A stretch of DNA of 64,000 nt from DTU015 sp964406505. GTDB taxonomy: Bacteria; Bacillota; Sulfobacillia; Fermentithermobacillales; Fermentithermobacillaceae. Made by a program: the position numbers and the translations under genes. Location: assembly GCA_964406505.1 (NCBI GenBank), contig CAYORX010000006.1:12639-76638 (forward strand). The letters are read 5' to 3'. The notes beneath the pieces are model-generated. The model was given only the letters and a program-made list of their open reading frames with translations. It did no database searches and was not told the origin of the DNA. The number at the start of each line of letters is the position of its first letter. The stretch's first letter is position 1. Shown one piece after another: positions 36,857-45,891 of this stretch.

Positions 36857-38392
36857 CTAGTGTAAAAAATGGCGTTTACCTGTAAATACCATAGCTACTC
36901 CGTGTTCATCCGCAGCATCTATACAATCTTGATCCTTTACAGAACCACCAACATGAGCTATGGCAGAGATTCCCGCTTTAGCGGCCTCATGGATAGAATC
37001 GGGAAACGGGAAAAATGCGTCTGAAGCAAGACATGACCCTTTAGCCCTTTCCCCAGCCCTAGCAACAGCAATTTTAACGGCATCCACCCTATTAGGCTGG
37101 CCCCCACCTATTCCGACTGTTTTGCAGCCTTGAGCAAGTACTATTGAATTTGATTTCACATGTTTGCACACTGTCATGGCAAACTCAAGACTTTTAAGTT
37201 GTTCCGCAGTAGGCTGTTTTTGGGAGACCGTTTGCCAATGCTCGTAACTAGGAATTACCGAATCCTTTTCTTGAACCAATATTCCGCCTAACGCTGTTTT
37301 AATTTCTGCTCTATGCCCGGCAATTGGACCCAAAATGAGCAACCTTAGATTTTTCTTTCGTTTTAGTATCTCAAGAGCACCTTTAGTAAATTTAGGCGCG
37401 GCGACTACTTCGAGAAATATTTCTGCCATGGCCTGGGCACATTTTTGGTCAACTTCACAATTGAAACAAACAACACCGCCAAAGGCAGATATATCGTCCC
37501 CTAAAAAAGCAGCTTTAAACGATTCTTCCGGTGTTTCCCCTACAGCAGCCCCGCAGGGTGCCGCATGCTTAACGATAACGCAACCAGGAGAACCGAGATC
37601 CCATACAACATGAAAAGCATTGTCAAGATCGTTTATATTGTTGTATGAAAGTTGTTTCCCTTGTATTTGGGATTGAGACAACCCGGCCCTGGCTTTACCA
37701 AATGAAGGTTCATAATAAGCAGCCTTTTGGTGTGGGTTTTCACCATATCTTAGCCTAAGCACTTTCTTTTGATTAATGAACAAGTTTTGGCTAAGATGAA
37801 AACCGTTTTTATACACCACAGAAGCGAAATACGCTGATATAGCCGCATCATATGAAGCCGTATGCACGAAAGTTTCATGTGCTAGCTTTTTACGAAATTC
37901 CAGACTAATTTCACCATGGGTTTCTATCTGGCGTATTATTTCATCATAGTTTTGCGGATTACAAACCGCTACAACCCAATGGAAATTCTTGGCAGCCGCT
38001 CTAAGAAGGGAAGGACCTCCGATATCTATTTGTTCTATTACATCCTGAATCGCTGCATCGGGTTGAGATGCAGTTTTCACAAACGGATACAGGTTACAAA
38101 CTACCATATCCACAGGAAATATATCATGTTGTTTCAACTGACTCAAGTGATTAGGATTATCTCGAATAGCTAAAATACCGCCATGTATTTTAGGATGAAG
38201 CGTCTTTACCCGTCCGTCAAGAATTTCTTGAAATTCAGTTACCTGGCTGACCTCAATAACTTTAACACCTTTGTCTTGAAGAAATCGCGCGGTACCTCCT
38301 GACGAAACTATTTCCCATCCCAATTTTCGTAATGCGAAAGCTAATTCTTCGATACCTGTCTTATCGTATACACTAATAATAGCGCGCCTCAC
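36857..38392 (-). CDS. purH: Bifunctional AICAR formyltransferase / IMP cyclohydrolase
   Basis: PurH carries out the last two steps to IMP. The N-terminal cyclohydrolase shows AIISVYDKTGIEELA, SSGGTA and KTLHPKIHGGIL; the C-terminal transformylase shows YGENPHQKAAYY, KHAAPCGAAV and GGGQPNRVDAVK. Length is 511. The GTG at 38392 has the best distance from GAGGTG, with GTG at 38398 as alternative. It sits between purN and purD. Confidence 0.97.
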   Translation of the reverse strand: MRRAIISVYDKTGIEELAFALRKLGWEIVSSGGTARFLQDKGVKVIEVSQVTEFQEILDGRVKTLHPKIHGGILAIRDNPNHLSQLKQHDIFPVDMVVCNLYPFVKTASQPDAAIQDVIEQIDIGGPSLLRAAAKNFHWVVAVCNPQNYDEIIRQIETHGEISLEFRKKLAHETFVHTASYDAAISAYFASVVYKNGFHLSQNLFINQKKVLRLRYGENPHQKAAYYEPSFGKARAGLSQSQIQGKQLSYNNINDLDNAFHVVWDLGSPGCVIVKHAAPCGAAVGETPEESFKAAFLGDDISAFGGVVCFNCEVDQKCAQAMAEIFLEVVAAPKFTKGALEILKRKKNLRLLILGPIAGHRAEIKTALGGILVQEKDSVIPSYEHWQTVSQKQPTAEQLKSLEFAMTVCKHVKSNSIVLAQGCKTVGIGGGQPNRVDAVKIAVARAGERAKGSCLASDAFFPFPDSIHEAAKAGISAIAHVGGSVKDQDCIDAADEHGVAMVFTGKRHFLH

Positions 38393-38437
38393 ATTCACAC
38401 CTCATTTATTGACGTATTTTATGTGCATTGGTTTAAT

Positions 38438-39076
38438 TCAGGACAAAACTCTAACTTTACGGCCATGCACCTTTACTCTACCTTCAGAGATAAGTGCGAT
38501 AGCTTTGGGTAGAATCCGATGCTCTATTTCAAGTATCCTTTGGGAAAGAGTTTCGACAATATCATCTTGATGTACAGGGCATGAATCTTGAAGAATAATC
38601 GGACCGCCGTCAACTGTATTATCCACAAAAAATACTGATGCACCTGCTATCTTAACCCCATAGTCTAAGGCTTGGCTTTGTGCGTTTAACCCGGGAAAGG
38701 CTGGCAACAAGGATGGGTGAATGTTAATTACCTCATTGGGAAACGCATTGAGCAGCGTGTCACCAACCAATCTATCATAACCAGCTAACACTACGAGATC
38801 TACATCGTAGGACTTGAGAATCTCAATTAATCTTTTCTCATAACATCTTCTACATTCGGGCCACTTACCAAAGTCACTGGGTTTTACAACAAACGTAGGC
38901 ACTCCTTTTGACTTGGCCCTATCTAAAGCCATAACCTTTGGCCTGTTAGAAATCACCACTTGTGTTTTAGCTAAAAGACGGCCTTTCTCACAATTATCAA
39001 GTATAGCTTGAAGGTTGCTACCCCTTCCCGAAACAAGCACTCCAAGCGACAGTTTCTCACTCTGTTCACTTTTCAA
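38438..39076 (-). CDS. purN: Phosphoribosylglycinamide formyltransferase (folate-dependent)
   Basis: PurN transfers formyl from 10-formyl-tetrahydrofolate to glycinamide ribonucleotide. Seen: SGRGSNLQAI at the start and the catalytic block VINIHPSLLPAFPG with Asn and His, then the Asp in VDGGPII. Length is 212. The TTG start at 39076 lies within the last codons of purM (11-bp overlap) behind GGTGAG. Confidence 0.96.
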   Translation of the reverse strand: MKSEQSEKLSLGVLVSGRGSNLQAILDNCEKGRLLAKTQVVISNRPKVMALDRAKSKGVPTFVVKPSDFGKWPECRRCYEKRLIEILKSYDVDLVVLAGYDRLVGDTLLNAFPNEVINIHPSLLPAFPGLNAQSQALDYGVKIAGASVFFVDNTVDGGPIILQDSCPVHQDDIVETLSQRILEIEHRILPKAIALISEGRVKVHGRKVRVLS

Positions 39077-40079
39077 CTATCTCACCTACCACAACCGAAG
39101 AAACACCCAATTCGCTGCCTATTCTTATTACCTCATCTACATCATTGGGATGAATTATCACTATCATGCCTATACCCATGTTGAATACCCTATACATTTC
39201 TTGCTTGCTGATTTTTCCTAATTCTTCTATCACCTGAAATATAGGGGGTATATCCCACGCAAAACTAATGTTTGCCTTCAAATTTTTTGGCAATATTCGC
39301 GGAAGGTTTTCGATTATTCCTCCCCCGGTAATATGCGCCGCACCTTTGACACAAATGTTGTCCATAAGATGGATCATAAGAGACACATATATACGAGTAG
39401 GTTCAAGCAGTTCTTCACCTAAGGTTCTTCCAAGCGAATCTACATGACGTTGAAGTTCCCAGCCTAGCTCAGCAATGACTTTCCTCACCAATGTGTATCC
39501 GTTTGAATGCAAACCTGATGAAGCAAATCCGATTATAACATCGCCTTTGTTTATATCCTTCCCGTCAATAATCCGATTTTTATGCAAGGCTCCAACGCAA
39601 AATCCAGCCAGATCATATTCTCCCGGGCCGTAAAGATCGGGCATTTGGGCAGTTTCCCCACCTAACAAAGTACAATCCGCCGCCTTGCAGCCGATAACAA
39701 CTCCCTGAACAATTTGTTCGATGAGTTCAACCGACAAATTTGCGCCTGCTATGTAATCTAAAAAGAATAGGGGTGCTGCGCCGGAGGTAATTATGTCATT
39801 TACGTTCATAGCTACCAAATCTATTCCTATGGTGTCATGCTTGCCCATCTTTTGAGCGATCAACACCTTAGTTCCCACGCCATCTGAACTTGAAGCTAAC
39901 ACTAAATCGCTGAACCCCAAATGAAACATGCTATATAAGCCGGAAAATCCTCCTATACCCGAAACTACGGCATCATTCTTAGTCTGTGCCGCTAATTTTT
40001 TTATTTTGGAAACCCACAGGGCTGCTGTATCAATGTTAACGCCGGCTTTACTGTATTCGGCCGAACCATTTGGTTTCAT
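39066..40079 (-). CDS. purM: Phosphoribosylformylglycinamidine cyclo-ligase
   Basis: PurM closes the imidazole ring to form AIR, using ATP. Family motifs include GIGGFSGLY, DGVGTKVLIAQ, VAMNVNDIITSGA, LGGETAQMPDLY and HITGGGIIENLPR. Length is 337. GGAGG lies nine bases before the ATG. It overlaps purN by 11 bp and follows purF in the operon. Confidence 0.97.
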   Translation of the reverse strand: MKPNGSAEYSKAGVNIDTAALWVSKIKKLAAQTKNDAVVSGIGGFSGLYSMFHLGFSDLVLASSSDGVGTKVLIAQKMGKHDTIGIDLVAMNVNDIITSGAAPLFFLDYIAGANLSVELIEQIVQGVVIGCKAADCTLLGGETAQMPDLYGPGEYDLAGFCVGALHKNRIIDGKDINKGDVIIGFASSGLHSNGYTLVRKVIAELGWELQRHVDSLGRTLGEELLEPTRIYVSLMIHLMDNICVKGAAHITGGGIIENLPRILPKNLKANISFAWDIPPIFQVIEELGKISKQEMYRVFNMGIGMIVIIHPNDVDEVIRIGSELGVSSVVVGEIVEK

Positions 40080-40154
40080 TAGTTCAAACCTCCGTTACGT
40101 TGTATCTCTTGCTGTTGGTCTAAAACTAAATTTGCGGACTGATTTAACTTAACA

Positions 40155-41594
40155 TTATTGATCATCATCAGGTGGCACGGGATACTTTCCATCAAAACAA
40201 GCTGCACATAAATTTCCGGCGTGTTGTCCCAAAACTTCTTCAAGATCTTCTACATCTAGAAAGGCGAGGCTGTCCGCGCCAATTGCTTGTCTAATTTGTT
40301 CTTGGCTTTTCCCAACAGCGATTAATTCATTTTTCGTAGAAGTATCGATACCGTAATAACATGGGAATCTATAGGGAGGAGAGCTAATTCTAACGTGAAC
40401 TTCTTTAGCACCCGCCGCCCGTAAAAGATTTACAATATATTTTGAAGTAGTACCCCGTACTATTGAATCATCAACCATAACCACCCGTTTGCCATCTACT
40501 ACCCTTTGCAATGGATTTATTTTTATTTTGACGCCAAGTTCACGCATAAATTGTTTTGGGGCTATGAAAGTTCTGCCTATATACCTGTTCTTAACCACAC
40601 CCATTTCATATGGAATACCCGCCTCTTCTGCATAACCAGACGCTGCCGATAAAGATGAATCGGGAATACCGGTTACCAAATCTGCCGAAAGATCATCTTT
40701 TTGGGCAAGCTTTCGCCCAAGGGCTTTTCTCGCAGAATGCACATTAAGACCATATATATCCGAATCGGGCCTTGCAAAGTATATGAATTCGAAAGCACAA
40801 AGGGAAGTGCGGTTAGACAATTTCTCCCCCTTTGAATTAGGTGTATGAAAAGAAGATATTGGAGTGGCGGCATATACCTCGCCGGTTTCGACATCTTGGA
40901 TCTCTTCAATGAATATAGTTTCACCCGGCTCAATTTCTCGAACAAATTCGGCTCCTATAGCATCAAGAGCACAAGTTTCAGAACAAATAATATATGACTT
41001 GTCAAGATGACCTAGACAAAGAGGCCTGAACCCATAAGGATCTTTTGCACCTATTATCCCGTTAGGTGTAAGAACGCATAAAGAATACGCACCTTTCAAA
41101 AACGGTAAAATTTTTACAATTGCATCAACAGGATTCTTACAACCCGATTTTGACATTAGATGAGGTATTACTTCGCAATCAGATGAGGTTTGAAAAATCG
41201 ACCCGCCTACTTCTAGTTGGGTTCTTAATTTCGCAGCATTTATCAAGTTACCATTATGTGCGAAAGACATTTGACCTTGCCACATTTTAACGGTGATGGG
41301 TTGTGCATCTTCAACCCCACCTTCATCTCCAACATTTGAGTACCTTACATGTGCCAAAGCAGAGTTACCAGCCATGTTTACAGCAGCACTCCTAGCAAAC
41401 ACATCGGAAACGAGACCCATACCTTTAACCGATTGTATCTTTGCTTCGTGACGGACGGCTATTCCTGCAGATTCTTGTCCCCTATGTTGCAGCGCGTACA
41501 GCCCGTAATAGCAAAGTTGAGAAGCCCTAGGATGACCTACAACCGCAAATACGCCGCACTGTTCTGTAATCTCGTTTTGTTTCAATAGTCCCAT
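40155..41594 (-). CDS. purF: Amidophosphoribosyltransferase
   Basis: PurF commits PRPP to purine synthesis using glutamine. After a 12-residue propeptide the catalytic Cys appears (C13, EQCGVFAV), as in self-processing enzymes. The PRPP motif VVMVDDSIVRGTTSKY is clear. Cys residues for the 4Fe-4S cluster are present, including LCAACFDGKYP at the end, so this is the oxygen-sensitive B. subtilis type. Length is 479. Its ATG lies inside the end of purE (13-bp overlap) with GAGGGAT before it. Confidence 0.97.
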   Translation of the reverse strand: MGLLKQNEITEQCGVFAVVGHPRASQLCYYGLYALQHRGQESAGIAVRHEAKIQSVKGMGLVSDVFARSAAVNMAGNSALAHVRYSNVGDEGGVEDAQPITVKMWQGQMSFAHNGNLINAAKLRTQLEVGGSIFQTSSDCEVIPHLMSKSGCKNPVDAIVKILPFLKGAYSLCVLTPNGIIGAKDPYGFRPLCLGHLDKSYIICSETCALDAIGAEFVREIEPGETIFIEEIQDVETGEVYAATPISSFHTPNSKGEKLSNRTSLCAFEFIYFARPDSDIYGLNVHSARKALGRKLAQKDDLSADLVTGIPDSSLSAASGYAEEAGIPYEMGVVKNRYIGRTFIAPKQFMRELGVKIKINPLQRVVDGKRVVMVDDSIVRGTTSKYIVNLLRAAGAKEVHVRISSPPYRFPCYYGIDTSTKNELIAVGKSQEQIRQAIGADSLAFLDVEDLEEVLGQHAGNLCAACFDGKYPVPPDDDQ

Positions 41595-42109
41595 ATAGGA
41601 TATCCCTCTTTTTTGAGTTTCTCGTTCGTCTGAGCTGTGTTTGCTGATAATCGCTTTTGATATTTTGTAAGTTTTTCTAAAAGACAGAGATCAGTAAGAG
41701 ACAACATTCTCACAGCTAACAGCGCCGCATTTTGGGCCGAATCAATTCCGACGCAAGCCACAGGTACACCTGGCGGCATCTGTGATATTGAAAACAATGC
41801 ATCAAGTCCGCCGATAGTACCGGCGTTTATAGGGATGCCTATTACGGGAACGGTAACTAAAGACGCAAGCATGCCCGGTAACGCGGCTGATAGTCCGGCA
41901 GCGGCGATAATTATTTTGATTCCCCTATTGGAAATCGAGCGGGCGTATTCTTCTAGCATTTTAGGAGCCCTATGAGCAGAAATTATAGCAAGTTCATAGT
42001 CGATCGAGAATTCATCAAAAACTTTGAAAACACGGTCAACTTTCTTAAGATCACTTGAAGAACCCAAAACGACTCCTACTTGACATTTGAAGCCTTGTTT
42101 TCGATCCAC
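41582..42109 (-). CDS. purE: 5-(carboxyamino)imidazole ribonucleotide mutase, class I-like PurE
   Basis: PurE supplies CAIR. The protein shows LGSSSDLKKV, SAHRAPKMLEEY and a late block GGLDALFSISQMPPGVPV. The central loop reads AAGLSAALPGMLA where typical class I enzymes have AGGAAHLPG, so a normally conserved His is replaced by Ala. No purK lies in the cluster, and purC is also missing from its usual place after purE. Length is 175 with a basic tail. It follows the NCS2 permease by 29 bp. Confidence 0.93.
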   Translation of the reverse strand: MDRKQGFKCQVGVVLGSSSDLKKVDRVFKVFDEFSIDYELAIISAHRAPKMLEEYARSISNRGIKIIIAAAGLSAALPGMLASLVTVPVIGIPINAGTIGGLDALFSISQMPPGVPVACVGIDSAQNAALLAVRMLSLTDLCLLEKLTKYQKRLSANTAQTNEKLKKEGYPIWDY

Positions 42110-42138
42110 AGAATACGCCCCCAGCTAACTAATATACT

Positions 42139-43428
42139 CTAAAACAAACCAGGAATAAGGTGGATTACCGACACTATAGCTAATATATAAACCAACCAAT
42201 GAATCTCTTCAGCTTTACCGGAAAAAAGCTTAACCACTACATAACTGATAAAACCTGCTGAAATACCGTCAGATATAGAATATGCAAATGGCATCATAGC
42301 CATTGTTATGAAAGCAGGGAAACTTTCGGTGAAATCAGACCAATCGATTTCTTTTACAGGTAGCATCATAAGTACGCCAACTATCATCAACGCAGGTGCA
42401 GTGGCTTCAGACGGAACCATACCCGCGAGAGGCGAAAAAATCAACGATGCAAGAAACAATATACCTACTACAACCGCAGTAAGCCCTGTACGCCCGCCTG
42501 CGGCTATACCAGCGCTGGATTCAACATAGGTTGTCACTGTGCTCGTTCCCATTGCTGCACCGAAACAAGTGCCTATCGCGTCAACGGTCATCATTTCTTT
42601 AATTTTAGGAAGTTGGCCTTTTTTGTCGAGCATACCCGCCCTAGAAGCTGTGCCCATAAGAGTACCTACTGTATCGAAAACGTCCACGAACCAAAAACTA
42701 AAAATGGTCATAAGGCCGAGACTAAGCGCACCCTTCATGTCCATTTTAAACGCTATGGGTGCTAAAGATTCTGGTATTCCGATAATGCTTCCGGCGATAT
42801 TAGTTACTTTGAGGGGTATTCCGATGACAGTCGTTATCAATATCCCAAGAAGAATTGAACCGCGAACATTTCTGGCCATAAGCACCGCGGTAATGAGTAA
42901 TCCTATCAAGGCAAGAGCAGGACCGGCAGACGCAAGGTCGCCCCTCGTAACTATAGTGGCAGGGTCAGATTGTACAATACCGGCATTTTGCAAACCAATA
43001 AAAGCAATGAACAAACCAATACCTACTCCGACCGCCCGTTTTAGAGTTTGTGGGATAGCAGCATCAATGATATTTATCGCCCCAGTAAGACTTAAAACCA
43101 AAAATAATATCCCCGACAGGAAAACTACACCTAAAGCTGCCTGCCATCCAGCTTGGTCGGCAACAACAAAAGCAAAAAAGGCATTTAGCCCCATACCACT
43201 TGCCAAAGCATAAGGATAATTTGCAATAAATCCAGCTAATATTGTCGTCACACCTGCGGACAGGGCAGTAGCAGTCATCACTGCGCCAAACGGCATTCCG
43301 GTCACGCTTAGAATATCGGGGTTAACGAAAAGTATGTACGCCATGGTCATAAACGTGGTTACTCCTGCAATCACCTCGGTGCGTACATTTGTACCGTGTT
43401 CTCTTAATTTGAACAATTGTTCCAACAA
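42139..43428 (-). CDS. NCS2 family purine permease
   Basis: The 429-residue protein has about 12 to 14 membrane helices and belongs to the AzgA-like branch of NCS2 permeases (GVTTFMTMAYILFVNPDIL near the start, GMGLNAFFAFVV, FWFVDVFDTVGTLMG, GTSTVTTYVESSAGIAAGGRTG). These carry guanine, hypoxanthine or adenine with protons. The TTG start at 43428 follows GGGAGG by eight or nine bases. Its place between hpt and purE supports purine uptake feeding salvage. Confidence 0.92.
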   Translation of the reverse strand: MLEQLFKLREHGTNVRTEVIAGVTTFMTMAYILFVNPDILSVTGMPFGAVMTATALSAGVTTILAGFIANYPYALASGMGLNAFFAFVVADQAGWQAALGVVFLSGILFLVLSLTGAINIIDAAIPQTLKRAVGVGIGLFIAFIGLQNAGIVQSDPATIVTRGDLASAGPALALIGLLITAVLMARNVRGSILLGILITTVIGIPLKVTNIAGSIIGIPESLAPIAFKMDMKGALSLGLMTIFSFWFVDVFDTVGTLMGTASRAGMLDKKGQLPKIKEMMTVDAIGTCFGAAMGTSTVTTYVESSAGIAAGGRTGLTAVVVGILFLASLIFSPLAGMVPSEATAPALMIVGVLMMLPVKEIDWSDFTESFPAFITMAMMPFAYSISDGISAGFISYVVVKLFSGKAEEIHWLVYILAIVSVIHLIPGLF

Positions 43429-43475
43429 AAGTTGTTCCTCCCTTAAGTAGGTTTTGCGGCCGGTTAAACACCTAA

Positions 43476-44012
43476 TTATCTAGAACCTAGACTTTCTAAG
43501 ACACCCACATAGGGTAATCCGCGATATTTTTGATCGTAATCCAAACCATATCCTATAACAAATGCATTGGGAATTATAAAGCCATAATAGTCTAAATTAG
43601 CTCTTACCCTCCTTCTAGCAGGTTTATCTAAAAGCGTACATACCTTTAGACTGGCAGGTTGTCTGTTTTTTAATGTATCCAAAAGATATCTGAGAGTAAG
43701 CCCTGTATCAACAATGTCCTCAACAAGAAGTACATGCCTATTTGCCACGCTCTGTTCGAGGTCTTTAGTAATTCGAACTTCGCCCGATGATTTAGTTGAA
43801 GCACCGTAACTTACCGTTCCCATAAAATCAACTTCAACATCGCAATCCAAATGTCTAACAAGATCGGCCATAAAAACAAAACTGCCTTTAAGCACACCTA
43901 TCATGAGTAGATTTTGGTTTGCATAATCTCTTGATATATCTGCTGCCATTTCGCGAATTCGTTTATCTATTTCTTCAGCACTTATTAGCACCTTGATATC
44001 TTCTAACAGCAA
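43476..44012 (-). CDS. hpt: Hypoxanthine phosphoribosyltransferase
   Basis: Hpt converts hypoxanthine (and often guanine) to IMP or GMP with PRPP. The PRPP-binding motif VLLVEDIVDTGLTL is present near residues 100-113, with MGTVSYG before it and GYGLDYDQKYRGLPYVG after it. TTG at 44012 lies five bases after GGGAGG; the GTG at 44018 is too close to it. Length is about 178. It appears to be the first gene of the purine operon. Confidence 0.95.
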   Translation of the reverse strand: MLLEDIKVLISAEEIDKRIREMAADISRDYANQNLLMIGVLKGSFVFMADLVRHLDCDVEVDFMGTVSYGASTKSSGEVRITKDLEQSVANRHVLLVEDIVDTGLTLRYLLDTLKNRQPASLKVCTLLDKPARRRVRANLDYYGFIIPNAFVIGYGLDYDQKYRGLPYVGVLESLGSR

Positions 44013-44061
44013 TCTCACCTCCCATTTGCAATTAATCTATCATTACAATTGGGATTATGCA

Positions 44062-44092
44062 ATCATAATTTCGACAACGGGAGAATTGTCAA
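44062..44092 (-). promoter_or_regulatory. Possible promoter for the hpt-pur operon
   Basis: On the minus strand a perfect TTGACA (44092-44087) is followed after 19 bases by TATGAT (44067-44062). The spacing is two bases longer than ideal. It would give a leader of about 43 bases. No purine riboswitch fold was recognised in the 190 bp upstream of hpt. Confidence 0.4.
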
Positions 44093-44207
44093 ACAATTAT
44101 ATACGGGGAAATTGAAATAGGCAGGATTTATGAAAAGCTAAGTTAATATATTTGTGTATTAGAATAAAAGAGGTTTTTCTTATCAACGTAATACGAACGA
44201 TAATATA

Positions 44208-44486
44208 TTACTCCATTAGATATCTAGCTGCGTAAAGACAGCTGAACATTATTACATTAAACGCAATTACTATTCTTATGTCGATAGCGGTTTTAAGAGC
44301 CCACATAAAACTCGCTATGAAGCAAAACACGAATATTCCTGCCAAAATTGCATTGATTTTTTTGTGCCTACGCCAAATTGCCATTTTTTCATCCCAAGAC
44401 ATGCTTTCCCACTCCCGGGTCTCCCATATAGGAGGCCTGGGCTTTAAGAGCTTTTTTATGCCTTTTGCCCAGCCCTTGAACTTCAC
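44208..44486 (-). CDS. Small two-helix membrane protein, partner of the GlmL-like cluster
   Basis: The 92-residue protein has a basic, Trp-rich N-terminus (residues 1-42, with four Trp), then two hydrophobic segments (about 43-62 and 70-88). GTG at 44486 begins one base after the stop of the upstream gene, with GAGG nine bases before, so it is clearly in that operon. No named family is recognised. The N-terminal amphipathic part may face the cytoplasm. Confidence 0.65.
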   Translation of the reverse strand: MKFKGWAKGIKKLLKPRPPIWETREWESMSWDEKMAIWRRHKKINAILAGIFVFCFIASFMWALKTAIDIRIVIAFNVIMFSCLYAARYLME

Positions 44487-44487
44487 G

Positions 44488-45873
44488 CTAAAAAGCCTCT
44501 AAGTTTGCTTGAGGTATTGTCACGCAAGACCCATCATCGAGTTTCACTACCGCTACTTCAACCATGGTTTCGCATTCAATCTGTTTTAGATCATCGGGTA
44601 GTTCCTTCACTATACCCCACTCGCCAAAATAGGGCGGCCTAATGCATCTTACTGTATCCCCAACGCGTAGCATAGCATGTATTGCAATAGGTATTTCCTT
44701 TTCTTCGGATATCAAAGGCAATTGTGAATCAACGCTAGATAAATCTGTTTCGGCTTCATTATACTTATTAATGATTACCTCGGGTCTTAACACCCCCGCC
44801 CTGATTTGAGTAGTACCGTCGATAGAAGCGATTGCCCCATCATTGTTTTTGAGAATGTCCCACGCATGACGATTGATAGGAATTTGACCAAATCCTTCTA
44901 GGATAACTACCGTAAAATCTATATCTTCCTGACCTGTAGTACCGATACTAAGTTCTTTACCCGCCATGCGCACTAAGTCGAGTTGATCCATACCCCCGGT
45001 GATTACCCCTACAGCGCCTTTCTCACGGGCTTTCTGTAAAGCCTCATACGAAATAAAGGAACCACAAACTAAAATCATACCTTCAACGTCTACATCTATT
45101 TCGTCAGCGCCAACAATTTCATCTGGTTTCTCACACATTATAAGCAACTCTCCTGAACACTCCCCACCCATGCCAAACACGCCTTGAATATATGCACCAA
45201 CCGTTTCAATAACCGCTCCATAGTTGGAAATCAGTTCAATTACCTCGCCTTTAATATGAGCCACAACTTTTGTGTGTTTTATGGGTTTTACTATGGTAAT
45301 CGTACCTGAAAGGGTACAAATTTTTTCCACTATTCCGCTAATAGGCGCATATACGAAATCCATATCACCAGTTGTAGCGATAATACCCCCTTCTACTACG
45401 TGATCACCTTCTCGTACGACAGTAAACATCCGTATAAATCGCGGTCTTACCCGCAGCCTGCTTGCAGCTGCAACCATGCTAAGTGGCTTAGAAGTTTTAG
45501 GATCTTCCCTGATAATTACACGACCCTGGGTCCTAGAAATATATTCGATTACCCCGTCACAAGGAGACTTTACCTCTATGATCTCAGACCAAAAACCTTT
45601 TTCATATCTAGCAATAACCTCTCCTAATTTGACTGCGTCACCTTGCTTTTTGATTAATACCCGATCAACAAGTTCCGGATCTGTCTTTCGTTTCAATTCG
45701 GATCTCAGATCCACCACATGAGGATTACCTTTAACAAACTCCGCTTTAGCTACTATAGTTTCCGGATTAACAACATCACCTATAGAGACAAGTACTTCAC
45801 CCGGGGCTGATAGTTTTCTTCGTTTTCGAATTACAGCGTTTTCAACCGCTTTAGACGTAAAAAGCAATGCCAT
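44488..45873 (-). CDS. Uncharacterised protein with barrel-hybrid repeats and C-terminal KOW-like motif
   Basis: The 461-residue soluble protein sits between the GlmL-like ATPase and the small membrane protein. At least two sandwich-barrel-hybrid-type stretches are visible (about 60-115, SPCDGVIEYISRTQGRVI, and about 150-205, APISGIVEKICTLSGTITI), similar to lipoyl or biotinyl folds but without the modified Lys motif. A middle alpha/beta region contains GAVGVITGGMDQLDLV. Near residue 405 a KOW-like segment (FGEWGIVKELP) is seen, as in NusG or ribosomal proteins. AGGAGGT precedes the ATG. It resembles proteins found next to GlmL genes in other Clostridia; function unknown. Confidence 0.7.
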   Translation of the reverse strand: MALLFTSKAVENAVIRKRRKLSAPGEVLVSIGDVVNPETIVAKAEFVKGNPHVVDLRSELKRKTDPELVDRVLIKKQGDAVKLGEVIARYEKGFWSEIIEVKSPCDGVIEYISRTQGRVIIREDPKTSKPLSMVAAASRLRVRPRFIRMFTVVREGDHVVEGGIIATTGDMDFVYAPISGIVEKICTLSGTITIVKPIKHTKVVAHIKGEVIELISNYGAVIETVGAYIQGVFGMGGECSGELLIMCEKPDEIVGADEIDVDVEGMILVCGSFISYEALQKAREKGAVGVITGGMDQLDLVRMAGKELSIGTTGQEDIDFTVVILEGFGQIPINRHAWDILKNNDGAIASIDGTTQIRAGVLRPEVIINKYNEAETDLSSVDSQLPLISEEKEIPIAIHAMLRVGDTVRCIRPPYFGEWGIVKELPDDLKQIECETMVEVAVVKLDDGSCVTIPQANLEAF

Positions 45874-45891
45874 GGACTTACACCTCCTGCT

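Noticed and set aside
42539..43213. 224-residue plus-strand ORF opposite the NCS2 permease
   Set aside because: It is the mirror of a well-recognised membrane protein, has no ribosome binding site and resembles no family.
44019..44207. Purine riboswitch upstream of hpt
   Set aside because: The conserved junction sequences of the purine aptamer were not found on the minus strand.
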